Made by a program: the position numbers and the translations under genes
NCBI RefSeq assembly: GCF_004214895.1
Contig: NZ_CP035952.1
Location: forward strand, 5,432,501 to 5,496,500
Source: Pseudomonas tructae
GTDB taxonomy: Bacteria; Pseudomonadota; Gammaproteobacteria; Pseudomonadales; Pseudomonadaceae
DNA length: 64,000 nucleotides
Reading direction: 5' to 3'
The notes under the pieces: generated by a model
Seen by the model: only the letters and a program-made list of their open reading frames with translations
Told to the model about the DNA's origin: nothing
Database searches by the model: none
In this document: positions 1-10,188 of the stretch, in pieces
Layout: every line of letters begins with the position of its first letter
Numbering within the stretch: position 1 is the stretch's first letter

Positions 1-1353
1 AGCGGCATCGCCGCCTTACTCAGCCTGGCCTTGCTGGTGTTCCCATCCAGTGAGGTCGAAGCCAAGAAAACCACCCTGAACCTGGAGCTGGAAAGCCCAG
101 CCGAGCAACTCAAGCAGGAACAGCAAGCCCCCCTTACCCAGAACACCGACGCTGCTCCCTCACCCTTTGCGCAGATCGACAACAGCGCCAGCAAAACCGA
201 GCAAACCGCCAAGGCTGAGCCCGCTCCATCCGCGCCGGCGAGCAAAGACCCGAGCCACCGCGAAGTCACCGTGAGCCGTGGCGACACCCTCTCGACCCTG
301 TTCGCCAAGGTCGGCTTGCCCGCCAATGCAGTACACGAGGTACTGGCCAGCAACAAGCAGGCCAAGCAATTCAGCCAGCTCAAGCATGGCCAGGTGCTAC
401 AGATCGAACTGGATAAAGACGGCCAACTGGCTAGCCTGCACAGCAAGCTCAGTGACTTGGAAACCATTCGCCTGACCAAGAGCGCAAACGGTTACGCGTT
501 CAACCGTGAGGTCAGCAAGCCTGTGATGCGCACAGCCTATGTGCACGGTGTGATCAAGAGCTCGCTGTCGGCCTCGGCGCAACGTGCCGGGCTCAATCAC
601 AACCTGACCATGGATATGGCGCGCATCTTCGGATACGACATCGACTTCGCCCAGGATATCCGCCAGGGCGACGAGTTCGACGTGGTCTACGAACAGAAGG
701 TCATGAACGACAAGGTCGTCGGCACCGGTAATATCCTGTCCGCGCGCTTCACCAACCGCGGCAAGACCTTTACCGCCGTGCGCTACACCAACAAGCAGGG
801 CAATACCAACTACTACACGGCTGACGGCAACAGCATGCGCAAGGCATTCATCCGTACCCCGGTTGATTTCGCCCGTATCAGCTCACGCTTCTCGGCAGGC
901 CGCAAGCACCCGATCCTGAACAAGATCCGCGCACACAAAGGTGTCGATTACGCGGCTCCGCGCGGCACCCCGATCAAGGCAGCCGGTGACGGCAAGGTAC
1001 TACTGGCGGGGCGTCGCGGAGGTTACGGCAACACCGTGATCATCCAGCACGGCAACCGCTACCAGACCCTCTACGGGCACATGCAGGGCTTCGCCAAGGG
1101 CGTGAAGACCGGCGGCAGCGTCAAGCAAGGGCAGATCATCGGCTACATCGGCACCACCGGCCTGTCCACTGGACCGCACCTGCACTACGAGTTCCAAGTC
1201 AATGGCGTGCACGTCGACCCGCTGGGGCAGAAGCTACCAATGGCAGACCCGATCGCCAAGGCCGAACGCCAGCGCTTCCTGCAGCAGAGCCAACCGCTGG
1301 TTGCCCGCATGGACCAGGAAAAGGCCACCCTGCTCGCCTCGAGCAAGCGCTAA
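1..1353 (+). CDS. M23 family peptidoglycan DD-metalloendopeptidase (5' partial)
   Basis: This is probably a periplasmic or membrane-anchored zinc endopeptidase that cuts peptidoglycan cross-links. The reading frame is open from base 1, where it encodes the end of a hydrophobic segment (SGIAALLSLALLVF), so the true start lies upstream. An Ala/Pro/Lys-rich linker comes first. A LysM/OapA-like region follows (VTVSRGDTLSTLF, about codons 90-135), then a middle domain, then the C-terminal M23 (LytM) domain. The M23 metal ligands are visible as HKGVDYAAPRGTP and HLHYEF. The layout resembles MepM-type enzymes. anmK begins 3 bp after the stop, so the two are almost certainly co-transcribed and both belong to cell-wall turnover. 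The family is clear; the exact substrate bond is inferred. Confidence 0.9.
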   Translation, partial: SGIAALLSLALLVFPSSEVEAKKTTLNLELESPAEQLKQEQQAPLTQNTDAAPSPFAQIDNSASKTEQTAKAEPAPSAPASKDPSHREVTVSRGDTLSTLFAKVGLPANAVHEVLASNKQAKQFSQLKHGQVLQIELDKDGQLASLHSKLSDLETIRLTKSANGYAFNREVSKPVMRTAYVHGVIKSSLSASAQRAGLNHNLTMDMARIFGYDIDFAQDIRQGDEFDVVYEQKVMNDKVVGTGNILSARFTNRGKTFTAVRYTNKQGNTNYYTADGNSMRKAFIRTPVDFARISSRFSAGRKHPILNKIRAHKGVDYAAPRGTPIKAAGDGKVLLAGRRGGYGNTVIIQHGNRYQTLYGHMQGFAKGVKTGGSVKQGQIIGYIGTTGLSTGPHLHYEFQVNGVHVDPLGQKLPMADPIAKAERQRFLQQSQPLVARMDQEKATLLASSKR

Positions 1354-2448
<1,095 letters not shown>

Positions 2449-2461
2449 ACCGCATACAGCA

Positions 2462-2487
2462 AAACGCCGCGCATGGGCGCGGCGTTT
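2462..2487. terminator. Bidirectional intrinsic terminator between anmK and erpA
   Basis: A perfect 11-bp inverted repeat (aaacgccgcgc, loop atgg, gcgcggcgttt) lies between the convergent stops of anmK and erpA. The A and T ends of the stem give a short U run in either direction, so it can end transcription from both sides. Confidence 0.8.
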
Positions 2488-2504
2488 GCGGTACTGCCTT
2501 GTGA

Positions 2505-2855
2505 TCAGATCGAGAACGACGAGCCACAACCACACGTTGTGGTGGCATTCGGGTTCTTGATGACGAAACGCGAGCCTTCCAGGCCTTCCTGGTAATCCAC
2601 CTCGGCTCCTGCCAGGTACTGGAAGCTCATCGGATCGACCACCAGGGCCACGCCTTCGCGCTCGATGATGGTGTCGTCTTCAGACACGTCTTCATCGAAA
2701 GTGAAACCGTACTGAAAACCCGAGCAACCACCACCAGTCACGAACACTCGCAACTTCAGGCGATCATTGCCCTCTTCATCGACCAGGGTCTTCACCTTGT
2801 GCGCTGCACCCTCAGTGAACAGCAAGGCCAGAGGGGTGAAGGATTCGACGCTCAT
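2505..2855 (-). CDS. erpA: Iron-sulfur cluster insertion protein ErpA
   Basis: An A-type Fe-S carrier that passes clusters to apo-enzymes, including those of isoprenoid synthesis and respiration. The 116-residue length is typical. The three cluster-binding cysteines of the family are present: Cys44 in [12 protein letters not shown], and Cys108 and Cys110 in the C-terminal TCGCGSSF. The start is supported by a gggaga ribosome binding site in the upstream minus strand. argC lies 158 bp upstream on the same strand, with a small hairpin between them, so the two may share transcripts but are not tightly coupled. Confidence 0.95.
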   Translation of the reverse strand: MSVESFTPLALLFTEGAAHKVKTLVDEEGNDRLKLRVFVTGGGCSGFQYGFTFDEDVSEDDTIIEREGVALVVDPMSFQYLAGAEVDYQEGLEGSRFVIKNPNATTTCGCGSSFSI

Positions 2856-3013
2856 GCTGACTATCTCCCGGCGCTATGCCGCCATAATGCGTAATGACGC
2901 GCATTATCCGCTTCTCCGAGAAAAGCGGTCAACAATACAAAAGCTGCAAGGGGTTGGCGGCAAGCTATAAGCGGACCGCCTCCACCTTTGACATGCAGCT
3001 TGAAACCTACCGT

Positions 3014-4048
3014 TTAAGGCAACAGGCCAGCGTGGGAAAGCCCCATGCGCTCGTCCAGGCCAAAGAGGATGTTGAGGTTCTGTACCGCCTGCCCCGACGC
3101 GCCCTTGACCAGGTTGTCGATCACCGACAGCACCACCACCAGGTCGCCGCCTTGCGGACGATGTACGGCAATCCGGCAGACGTTGGCGCCGCGCACGCTA
3201 CGGGTTTCCGGGTGGCTACCTGCTGGCATTACATCGACGAACGGTTCATTGGCGTAGCGCTTTTCGAACAGTGCCTGCAGATCGACTGAGGTATCGGCGA
3301 CGGTAGCGTACAGGGTCGAATGGATACCGCGAATCATTGGCGTCAGGTGCGGTACAAAAGTCAGGCCGACATCACTTCCGGCAGCCCGACGCAGGCCCTG
3401 GGTAATTTCCGGCAGGTGACGGTGTCCCTTGACCGCATAAGCCTTCATGCTCTCGCCCGCCTCACAGAACAGCGAGCCTACCGCCGCCCCACGACCGGCG
3501 CCGCTGACACCGGACTTGCAGTCGGCGATCAGGCGCGAGGCATCGGCGATACCGGCCTCGAGCAGCGGCAGGAACCCCAACTGGGTGGCAGTAGGGTAGC
3601 AACCGGGGACGGCAATCAAGCGTGCCTGGCGAATCTGCTCGCGATTGACCTCTGGCAGGCCATAGACCGCGTCCTTGAGCAGCTCTGGTGCGCCATGAGG
3701 CTGGCCATACCACTTGGCCCACTCGTCAGCATCCTGCAGACGAAAGTCGGCAGACAGGTCGATGACCTTGGTACCGGCGGCCAGCAACTCGCCTGCCAGG
3801 GCGTGAGCGACTCCGTGCGGGGTGGCGAAGAACACCACGTCGCAGGCCGCCAGGGTCTTCACGTCCGGAACGCTGAAAGCCAGGCCGTCGTAGTGGCCAC
3901 GCAGGTTCGGGTACATGTCGGCAACGGCCAAGCCAGCTTCGGAGCGCGAGGTGATCACCGCCACCTCGGCCTGCGGATGCTGCGCCAACAGACGCAGCAA
4001 CTCGACCCCGGTGTAACCCGTGCCGCCAACGATACCGACCTTGACCAT
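3014..4048 (-). CDS. argC: N-acetyl-gamma-glutamyl-phosphate reductase
   Basis: ArgC reduces N-acetyl-glutamyl-phosphate to the semialdehyde with NADPH, the third step of arginine synthesis. The 344-residue protein begins with the dinucleotide-binding motif [10 protein letters not shown] and carries the active-site Cys150 in [12 protein letters not shown]. The length is normal for the type 1 enzyme. It is divergent from hemJ across 142 bp, which probably holds the promoters of both. No other arginine genes are nearby, the usual situation in Pseudomonas. Confidence 0.96.
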   Translation of the reverse strand: MVKVGIVGGTGYTGVELLRLLAQHPQAEVAVITSRSEAGLAVADMYPNLRGHYDGLAFSVPDVKTLAACDVVFFATPHGVAHALAGELLAAGTKVIDLSADFRLQDADEWAKWYGQPHGAPELLKDAVYGLPEVNREQIRQARLIAVPGCYPTATQLGFLPLLEAGIADASRLIADCKSGVSGAGRGAAVGSLFCEAGESMKAYAVKGHRHLPEITQGLRRAAGSDVGLTFVPHLTPMIRGIHSTLYATVADTSVDLQALFEKRYANEPFVDVMPAGSHPETRSVRGANVCRIAVHRPQGGDLVVVLSVIDNLVKGASGQAVQNLNILFGLDERMGLSHAGLLP

Positions 4049-4190
4049 AACGCGTGCCCCTTATCAACGAACCAACAGGAAAGCCCACGATAATAGGGGC
4101 GCTGAAACACGCCCACAACTGTTGCGATGGCCCACAACGCCCCCAGCCTCTACTATCTGACCACCGTGAACCCTGAAGGAACTTTACCCC

Positions 4191-4616
4191 ATGCTTTTTC
4201 TCTGGATCAAAGCGCTGCATATCGTCAGCGTGGTCTGCTGGTTCGCCGGCCTGTTCTACTTGCCGCGCTTGTTCGTTTACCACGCGCAAAGCCAGGACAG
4301 CATCAGCCAGGAACGCTTCGTGCTCATGGAACGCAAGCTGTACCGCGGCATCATGCTGCCGGCGATGATCGCCAGCCTGGTCTTCGGCCTCTGGCTGCTG
4401 AGCCTGACCCCGGGATTCATGAGCCAGGGCTGGATGCACGCCAAGCTCACCCTGGTGGTGTTGCTGATCGGTTATCACCATATGTGCGGCGCACAGCTCA
4501 AGCGCTTCGCCCGCGGTGAAAACAACCGTAGCCACGTGTTCTACCGCTGGTTCAACGAAGTGCCGGTGCTGGTCTTGCTGGCGGTGGTAATTCTGGTGGT
4601 GGTCAAACCGTTCTAA
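4191..4616 (+). CDS. hemJ: HemJ-type protoporphyrinogen IX oxidase
   Basis: A small inner-membrane enzyme that oxidises protoporphyrinogen IX to protoporphyrin IX in haem synthesis. The 141 residues hold about four transmembrane helices. The N-terminus MLFLWIKALHIVSVVCWFAG has the conserved His10, and the positively charged PRLFVYHA segment after helix 1 matches the family (formerly TIGR00701/UPF0093). The ribosome binding site is aaggaac, upstream of the ATG. It stands alone between argC and a nitronate monooxygenase gene. Confidence 0.88.
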   Translation: MLFLWIKALHIVSVVCWFAGLFYLPRLFVYHAQSQDSISQERFVLMERKLYRGIMLPAMIASLVFGLWLLSLTPGFMSQGWMHAKLTLVVLLIGYHHMCGAQLKRFARGENNRSHVFYRWFNEVPVLVLLAVVILVVVKPF

Positions 4617-4649
4617 CCTAAGCCCTTATACAGCCTCGGGAAACCTGTC

Positions 4650-5603
4650 ATGTCATTGCCTGCCCTGCTTCAACAACGCTTGCGCCTGCCGGTCGTAGCG
4701 GCGCCGATGTTCCTGATTTCCAACCCGCAACTGGTGCTGGCCTGTTGTGCCAATGGCGTGGTCGGCAGCTTCCCGGCGCTGAACCAGCGTGATAGCGCCG
4801 GGTTCAAGGCCTGGCTCGAAGAAATCGAAGCAGGTCTTGCAACGCTCGAAAACCCTGCGCCCTACGCGGTCAACCTGATCGTGCACCAGAGCAATCCGCG
4901 CCTGCAGGCGGACCTGGCACTGTGCGTCGAGCACAAAGTGCCGATCGTCATCACCAGCCTCGGGGCAGTGAAGGAGCTGGTTGATGCCGTGCATGGCTAC
5001 GGTGGCCTGGTGTTCCATGATGTGACCACCCGCCGGCATGCCGAGAAAGCCGCCGAAGCTGGCGTCGATGGTCTGATTGCCGTGGCCGCCGGTGCTGGTG
5101 GCCATGCCGGGACCTGGAGTCCGTTCGCACTGGTCGCCGAGATCCGTCAGTTCTTCGACAAGACCCTGCTGCTGGCGGGTTGCATCAACCACGGCCACGA
5201 AGTCCTCGCCGCCCAGGTGCTAGGCGCCGATCTTGCGTACTTGGGCACTCGTTTTATTGCCACTCATGAAAGCCACGCGCCAGGGCCCTACAAACAAATG
5301 ATGCTTGAAGCCAAGGCAGCCGATATCATCCACACCGCTGCGGTTTCCGGGGTGCCTGCCAGCTTCATGCGCCAGAGCCTGGAAAACGCCGGTTTCGACA
5401 TGGCGGCCCTGCGCAACCACACCGAAACCAAGCTCAAACCCATTCACGACGAGGCCAAAGCCTGGAAGACCGTCTGGTCTGCCGGACAAGGTGTCGGCGC
5501 CATCGACCAACTGTGCTCGGTGGAACAACTGATCGCTCGTCTGGATACCGAATACCACCAGGCGCAAGACAAAGCGGCCACCCTGGGCCCACGATCAGGC
5601 TGA
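4650..5603 (+). CDS. Nitronate monooxygenase family FMN enzyme
   Basis: A 317-residue TIM-barrel flavoprotein of the nitronate monooxygenase/2-nitropropane dioxygenase family, which oxidises alkyl nitronates such as propionate-3-nitronate. VVAAPMFLISNP at the N-terminus and the phosphate-binding AAGAGGHAGTWSPF segment (about residues 148-161) are family hallmarks. The barrel end LAYLGTRFIATHES is also present. The gene follows hemJ by 33 bp and may be co-transcribed with it. Substrate is not known from sequence. Confidence 0.85.
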   Translation: MSLPALLQQRLRLPVVAAPMFLISNPQLVLACCANGVVGSFPALNQRDSAGFKAWLEEIEAGLATLENPAPYAVNLIVHQSNPRLQADLALCVEHKVPIVITSLGAVKELVDAVHGYGGLVFHDVTTRRHAEKAAEAGVDGLIAVAAGAGGHAGTWSPFALVAEIRQFFDKTLLLAGCINHGHEVLAAQVLGADLAYLGTRFIATHESHAPGPYKQMMLEAKAADIIHTAAVSGVPASFMRQSLENAGFDMAALRNHTETKLKPIHDEAKAWKTVWSAGQGVGAIDQLCSVEQLIARLDTEYHQAQDKAATLGPRSG

Positions 5604-5634
5604 TCCACGATTCAAGACGGCAAAGGAAGCCTGC

Positions 5635-6081
5635 ATGAACCAAACAATGATCTTCGCAGACCAGGTAATGAGCCCAAAGGGCCGGATCGGCCGGGTGCGC
5701 CTGCTGGCCTGGAGCCTGGCGCTGCTCGTGGCATCGATCGCCGGTGTGCTGCTGGTAGGCTTGCTGGCCGCCTGGGTGTGGGACGACTTCGCCGTCCTGG
5801 TCCTGGTTGGCGCCCTCGTTGCGCGGATCATGAGCATGATCTTCTTTGTCAAACGCCTGCACGACCTGAACTGGAGCGGCTGGCTCTGCTGGGCGGTATT
5901 ACTGCCCTGGGTCGGCAACGTCCTGCTTTTGCTGTTGCTGGTGATGCCCGGCAATCGCGGCGACAACCGCTTCGGACCGGCACCACCACCCAACAGCAAG
6001 CCAGTGATCGTTCTTGCCTCGCTGTGGCTGGTGCTGATTGTCGCTGTCGTGGCCATCGCCACGATCGATAGCTGGAGCTAG
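5635..6081 (+). CDS. DUF805 family membrane protein
   Basis: A 148-residue integral membrane protein with about four hydrophobic segments. The sequence KRLHDLNWSGW, between helices 2 and 3, and the stretch PGNRGDNRFGPAPPP after helix 3 are the diagnostic DUF805 motifs. The family has no established biochemical role. A short hydrophilic N-terminal tail (MNQTMIFADQVMSPKGRIGR) precedes the first helix. It lies 31 bp after the nitronate monooxygenase gene on the same strand. Confidence 0.85.
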   Translation: MNQTMIFADQVMSPKGRIGRVRLLAWSLALLVASIAGVLLVGLLAAWVWDDFAVLVLVGALVARIMSMIFFVKRLHDLNWSGWLCWAVLLPWVGNVLLLLLLVMPGNRGDNRFGPAPPPNSKPVIVLASLWLVLIVAVVAIATIDSWS

Positions 6082-6128
6082 TACCTGTAAACTGGGCACT
6101 TTGGCCATCTTTGCGACTGGAGAACTGC

Positions 6129-6902
6129 ATGACCCGTTACGCCATGATCACCGGTGCCTCCAGCGGCCTGGGCCTGGCACTGGCCGAGGCGTTGGCACGT
6201 CGGGGACGCAATCTGATCCTGGTGGCCCGCCAGCGTGACCCGCTGGAAAGCATCGCCATCGAGTTGACCCAGCGTTTTGGCGTAGAAGTGCTGTTTCGCG
6301 CCTGCGACCTGGGCGAGCCGTTGCGCCTGTCGGGCTTCTTGTTGGAACTTGAGGAAAGCGAGCGGCACATCGACCTGCTGGTCAATTGCGCCGGTATTCG
6401 CTCCTATGGGCATTTTCTGGCCCAGGAGTGGAGCGATGAGCAGGACCTGATCGAGGTGAACATTCTCGCCCTGACCCGCCTGTGCCATGCCTTGGGTAAT
6501 GCCATGGCAGTCCAGGGTGGTGGGCAGATCCTCAACGTCGCCTCCCTCTGCGCCTTCGCCCCCGGGCCATGGATGAGCAGCTACGCGGCGAGCAAGGCTT
6601 ATGTGCTGCACTTCTCCGAAGGCCTGCGCGAAGAACTCAAACGTACCGGCATCAAAGTTTCGGTGCTCTGCCCCGGCCCCGTACGCTCGCCGTTGCGGCG
6701 CATCGCGCGCCTGGAAAAAGGCCAACGCTGCCTGAGCCCGGAAGAAGTAGCGCTGTACACCGTGCGCGCACTGGACAAGAACCGCGCGCTGATCATTCCC
6801 GGGCGCCGTAACCGCTGGCTGGCGTTCGGCCCGCGCCTGTTGTCGCGCTGGGTCACCCGCAAGCTGGCCGGCGCCATCAACCAGGCCTATTGCCCACGCT
6901 AG
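6129..6902 (+). CDS. Short-chain dehydrogenase/reductase (SDR)
   Basis: A classical NAD(P)-dependent oxidoreductase of 257 residues. It shows the cofactor motif TGASSGLG at the N-terminus, NCAG in the middle, and the catalytic YAASK with a preceding serine (NVASLCA). The C-terminal part (PGRRNRWLAFGPRLLSRWV) resembles the YdfG/DltE-like SDRs. The ATG at 6129 is chosen over an in-frame ATG at 6111 because tggaga sits at the right distance and the Rossmann fold then begins at residue 5. Substrate cannot be told from sequence. Confidence 0.85.
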   Translation: MTRYAMITGASSGLGLALAEALARRGRNLILVARQRDPLESIAIELTQRFGVEVLFRACDLGEPLRLSGFLLELEESERHIDLLVNCAGIRSYGHFLAQEWSDEQDLIEVNILALTRLCHALGNAMAVQGGGQILNVASLCAFAPGPWMSSYAASKAYVLHFSEGLREELKRTGIKVSVLCPGPVRSPLRRIARLEKGQRCLSPEEVALYTVRALDKNRALIIPGRRNRWLAFGPRLLSRWVTRKLAGAINQAYCPR

Positions 6903-6973
6903 TGGCGCAGGGCTGGGCGCAAACGCCTGGCCTGCGTACACTCGAGTCCGATTACCCTCATGGAGCAGCCGTA

Positions 6974-7312
6974 GTGGATACTCTGTTTACCAAGATCATC
7001 AACCGGGAAATCCCGGCCAAGATCATCTACGAGGACGACCAGGTTCTGGCCTTCCACGATATCGCCCCACAGGCACCGGTACATTTTCTGGTCATCCCGA
7101 AAAAGCCGATCCGCACCCTCAACGACCTGACCGAAGAAGACAAAGGGCTGGCCGGACACATCCTGTTCACCGCTCAGCGGCTGGCCAAGGAGCTGGGCTG
7201 CGAAGATGGCTTTCGCGTGGTCATGAACTGCAATGAGCTCGGTGGGCAGACTGTCTATCACATTCATATGCACGTGCTTGGCCAGCGTCAGATGCACTGG
7301 CCTCCAGGCTGA
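6974..7312 (+). CDS. HIT family purine nucleotide phosphoramidase (Hint type)
   Basis: A 112-residue HIT-domain nucleotide hydrolase or transferase of the Hint branch. The N-terminus is [21 protein letters not shown] when started at the GTG at 6974; the reading frame is open further upstream, but homology begins here. The catalytic histidine triad is HIHMHVL near the C-terminus, followed by [10 protein letters not shown]. Such enzymes act on AMP-lysine or AMP-amine bonds; the physiological substrate is uncertain. coq7 follows by 65 bp. Confidence 0.9.
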   Translation: MDTLFTKIINREIPAKIIYEDDQVLAFHDIAPQAPVHFLVIPKKPIRTLNDLTEEDKGLAGHILFTAQRLAKELGCEDGFRVVMNCNELGGQTVYHIHMHVLGQRQMHWPPG

Positions 7313-7377
7313 TCCAGGGCAAGCCTGGACCTCGCGATTGGGGTAAACTGTCGGGCACATTCTTGCGGAGGTGCCCG

Positions 7378-8025
7378 ATGGCTACCGAACGTCACTATTC
7401 CCCGCTTGACCGCTTGTTGCTGCAGGCCGACACAGCCATGCGCACCTTGCTGCCCTTCAGCGGCCAACCTTCCCGGCCGTCGCCGGCGATCATCCAGCCG
7501 GACGTCACCCTCGACGAAACCCAGACCCGCCATGTGGCCGGGCTCATGCGCATCAATCACACCGGTGAAGTCTGTGCCCAGGCGCTGTACCAGGGCCAGG
7601 CCCTGACCGCCAAGCTGCCTCAGGTGCGCAAGGCCATGGAGCATGCCGCCGAGGAAGAAATCGACCACCTGGCATGGTGCGAGCAGCGTATTCGCCAGCT
7701 CGGCAGCCATCCCAGCGTGCTCAACCCACTGTTCTATGGCATGTCCTTCGGCATTGGCGCCCTGGCCGGCCTGGTCAGCGACAAGGTCAGCCTGGGTTTC
7801 GTTGCGGCCACCGAGCACCAGGTGTGCAAACACCTGGACGAGCACCTGGAGCAGATCCCGGCCGAGGATGAAAAATCCCGGGCGATTCTCGAGCAGATGC
7901 GCGTCGACGAAGAGCAGCATGCCGAGTTGGCCCTGGACGCTGGAGGCTTCCGCTTCCCGGCACCGGTCAAGTTCGGCATGAGCCTGATGGCCAAGGTCAT
8001 GACCAAAAGCACTTATCGTATCTAG
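7378..8025 (+). CDS. coq7: 3-demethoxyubiquinol 3-hydroxylase Coq7
   Basis: A diiron monooxygenase that hydroxylates demethoxyubiquinol in ubiquinone synthesis. The 215-residue protein starts [16 protein letters not shown] with ggaggtgccc as ribosome binding site. The diiron ligands are visible as two repeats: E in [15 protein letters not shown] with [10 protein letters not shown], and E in EHLEEQ-type sequence with RVDEEQHAE. Pseudomonas carries this enzyme in place of UbiF. The next gene begins 8 bp later. Confidence 0.95.
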   Translation: MATERHYSPLDRLLLQADTAMRTLLPFSGQPSRPSPAIIQPDVTLDETQTRHVAGLMRINHTGEVCAQALYQGQALTAKLPQVRKAMEHAAEEEIDHLAWCEQRIRQLGSHPSVLNPLFYGMSFGIGALAGLVSDKVSLGFVAATEHQVCKHLDEHLEQIPAEDEKSRAILEQMRVDEEQHAELALDAGGFRFPAPVKFGMSLMAKVMTKSTYRI

Positions 8026-8033
8026 GGCTGCCG

Positions 8034-9074
8034 ATGACAGAACGCTTCGACGCCAAGGATCTGGCCCGCGCAGTCAGCGCCGGCGTTCTGAACCCGGGCC
8101 AGGATCAGGCCCTGCTTAAGTTTCTCAAGCACCAACCGCAAACCCAGGCCAGTTTTCAGCTGGCCCACGTGGCCTTTTACTTCGGCGCCCTGCTGATCAT
8201 GGCTGCCATGGGCTGGTTGCTCAGCGAGGCCTGGATGCGCATCGGTGACAGCGCCCTGCTGGCGGTCGCGCTGGCGTACATCGGCGCGCTGACCTTGGGT
8301 GGCGTTTGGATGCAACGCCGCGGGCAGATCATTCCTGCAGGCGTACTTGCCACAGTGGCGGTGAGTATCGTGCCGCTGGCGGTGTTCGCCGTTGAACGCA
8401 TCAGCGGTTTCTGGCCACTGGACGATGCCCAGGGCAATTACCATGATTACTACACCTACGTGCAGGGCGGCTGGCTACTGATGGAAGTGGCAACGGTGCT
8501 GGCCGGCTTGCTGATGCTGCGCCTGATCCCCTTCCCGTTCATCGTCATGCCAATTGCGGTGGCCTTGTGGTTCATGTCAATGGACCTGAGCGAATGGTTC
8601 CATGGCGAAGCCTTCGATTGGTACCAACGGCGCACGGTGTCACTATGGTTTGGCCTGGCGACGCTGCTGGTGTTCCTGGTGATCGATGGTCGCACCCGCC
8701 AGGACTATGCGTTCTGGGGTTACCTGGCCGGCTTGCTGGCATTCTGGTTCGGCTTGCCGCTGCTGGACACCGACAGCGAATGGGACAAAGCCCTGTACGG
8801 CCTGATCAATCTGGGCCTGATGGGTATTGCGCTGCTGCTGCGTCGGCCGCTGTTCATGGTCTTTGGCGGCATGGGGGTGGCGATGTACCTGGGGTATCTG
8901 TCTTACGAGGTGTTTGCCCAATCGCTGCTGTTCCCGGTGGTGCTGACCCTGATCGGGCTGGGCGTGATTGGCCTGGGCCTGCTGTACCAGAAACACCGCG
9001 AGCATCTGAGCAGTCGGCTACGTGCACAATTGCCGCAGGGTTTACTCACTCTACTGCCAGGGCTGCGTCGCTGA
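8034..9074 (+). CDS. Polytopic membrane protein, DUF2157-like
   Basis: A 346-residue protein with a short cytoplasmic N-terminal part (MTERFDAKDLARAVSAGVLN...LKFLKHQ) followed by about nine hydrophobic helices. The N-terminal part followed by a bundle of helices resembles DUF2157 membrane proteins. No catalytic motif is seen and no function is known. It follows coq7 by 8 bp. Its stop codon overlaps the ATG of the next gene (atga type), so the two membrane proteins are translationally coupled. Confidence 0.65.
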   Translation: MTERFDAKDLARAVSAGVLNPGQDQALLKFLKHQPQTQASFQLAHVAFYFGALLIMAAMGWLLSEAWMRIGDSALLAVALAYIGALTLGGVWMQRRGQIIPAGVLATVAVSIVPLAVFAVERISGFWPLDDAQGNYHDYYTYVQGGWLLMEVATVLAGLLMLRLIPFPFIVMPIAVALWFMSMDLSEWFHGEAFDWYQRRTVSLWFGLATLLVFLVIDGRTRQDYAFWGYLAGLLAFWFGLPLLDTDSEWDKALYGLINLGLMGIALLLRRPLFMVFGGMGVAMYLGYLSYEVFAQSLLFPVVLTLIGLGVIGLGLLYQKHREHLSSRLRAQLPQGLLTLLPGLRR

Positions 9075-9511
9075 TGATAAGGCTGTTTTGCATTCGCTTG
9101 CTACAAAGCCTGGGACTGGCACTGGTGGCTTACCTGTTCGTGTGCCTGATGACCGCTGGCATGAGCGGGGAAGCCTTGCGCCTGACGCTGCCAGATGTAT
9201 CCCAACCTGATGGCAACAGCGCATTCGACCTGCTGCTGTTCTCGCTACCCGGGCAACTGCTGTTCTTGCTCGTCGGCTGTTTTATCCACAGGCAGCGCGT
9301 GCTCAGCAGTGTCTTCATGCTGTTCGCCGCGCTGATTGCCTTGCTGCAGTGCCTGCTGTTTTCACAGGCGTTTGGCAATACCTGGAGCACAGCAGAAATC
9401 TTCGGATTGCTTGGCTTCAACCTGCATTGGTTGTTGCTGGCGCTGGTTCCAGGATTGGTCTGGCTGATCGGACTTGAAAGGCTGCCGCTTTGCGGCAGAT
9501 CGCGGGGCTAG
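9074..9511 (+). CDS. Hypothetical membrane protein
   Basis: A 145-residue protein with about four hydrophobic helices and no motif I recognise. Its ATG overlaps the stop of the previous gene, so it is probably the second cistron of the same membrane unit. Its last codons (LCGRSRG-stop) run into a REP element that starts near 9501, so the C-terminal residues are set by the repeat. It could be a genus-specific helper of the upstream DUF2157-like protein; this is inference from position only. Confidence 0.65.
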   Translation: MIRLFCIRLLQSLGLALVAYLFVCLMTAGMSGEALRLTLPDVSQPDGNSAFDLLLFSLPGQLLFLLVGCFIHRQRVLSSVFMLFAALIALLQCLLFSQAFGNTWSTAEIFGLLGFNLHWLLLALVPGLVWLIGLERLPLCGRSRG

Positions 9512-9566
9512 ACCTGCTCCCACAGGTCTTGCTTGTACCTGTAGGAGCGGGCTTGCCCCGCGATGG
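9501..9566. repeat. REP element pair (P. putida type), inverted
   Basis: A degenerate copy (atcgcggggctagacctgct, from 9500) faces an intact inverted copy ending gagcgggcttgccccgcgat (to about 9565). The pair lies between the convergent stops of the hypothetical membrane gene and the OsmC-family gene, a usual place for such elements, and contains the stop codon of the former. Same core as the copies at 19577 and 24156. Confidence 0.8.
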
Positions 9567-9573
9567 CTTATCC

Positions 9574-9996
9574 TCAACCGAGTTCGACGATCTCGTACCT
9601 GTGGCTGATCTCGACGCCAGCCCGGCCGAGCATGATCGACGCCGAGCAGTACTTCTCTGCCGACAGCTCGACCGCACGCTTGACCTGGGCATCCTTCAGG
9701 CCCCGCCCCTTGACCACGAATTTCAGGTGGATCTTGGTGAACACCTTGGGGTCTTCACTGGCGCGCTCGGCTTCAAGGAACGCTTCGCAACTCTCTACTG
9801 CCTGGCGGGATTTCTTCAGGATGCTGACCACATCGAAGTTGCTGCAGCCGCCCAGGCCCAACAGCAGCATCTCCATAGGCCGCACACCCAGGTTGCGGCC
9901 TCCGGCCTCGGGCGGGCCATCCATCACGACCACATGGCCGCTGCCCGATTCGCCCAGAAACATGGCTTCACCTGCCCACTGGATACGCGCCTTCAT
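9574..9996 (-). CDS. OsmC family protein (YhfA-like)
   Basis: A 140-residue thiol-dependent peroxidase-fold protein. The two family cysteines are present: Cys51 in LLGLGGCSNFDVVSIL and Cys117 in EKYCSASIML. OsmC/Ohr proteins reduce organic hydroperoxides; the YhfA branch that this most resembles has no proven substrate. The gene is divergent from vfr across about 190 bp, and in several gammaproteobacteria a yhfA gene neighbours crp, so the pairing is conserved. Confidence 0.85.
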   Translation of the reverse strand: MKARIQWAGEAMFLGESGSGHVVVMDGPPEAGGRNLGVRPMEMLLLGLGGCSNFDVVSILKKSRQAVESCEAFLEAERASEDPKVFTKIHLKFVVKGRGLKDAQVKRAVELSAEKYCSASIMLGRAGVEISHRYEIVELG

Positions 9997-10188
9997 TACC
10001 TGGACTCCCTTGCTGGAAAAAAGGCTGTCAGCTTAGACCCTGCGGGCCCGTGGGAAAAGCTCAAGCGCATGGGTAAATCTGCCGATAGATGAACGCGCGT
10101 CTGATAAGCTGACGCCAAATCACTGGCGCATATCGCCAGACAACCTATAAAAGTAATTCAAGCGTCGCCTCCTGACCGGGATCCAGCC

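Noticed and set aside
2930..3000. An intergenic repeat related to the prkA-yeaH element between argC and erpA
   Set aside because: Words such as agctgcaag and ggcggcaagct are shared, but the arms do not pair well and the resemblance is too short.
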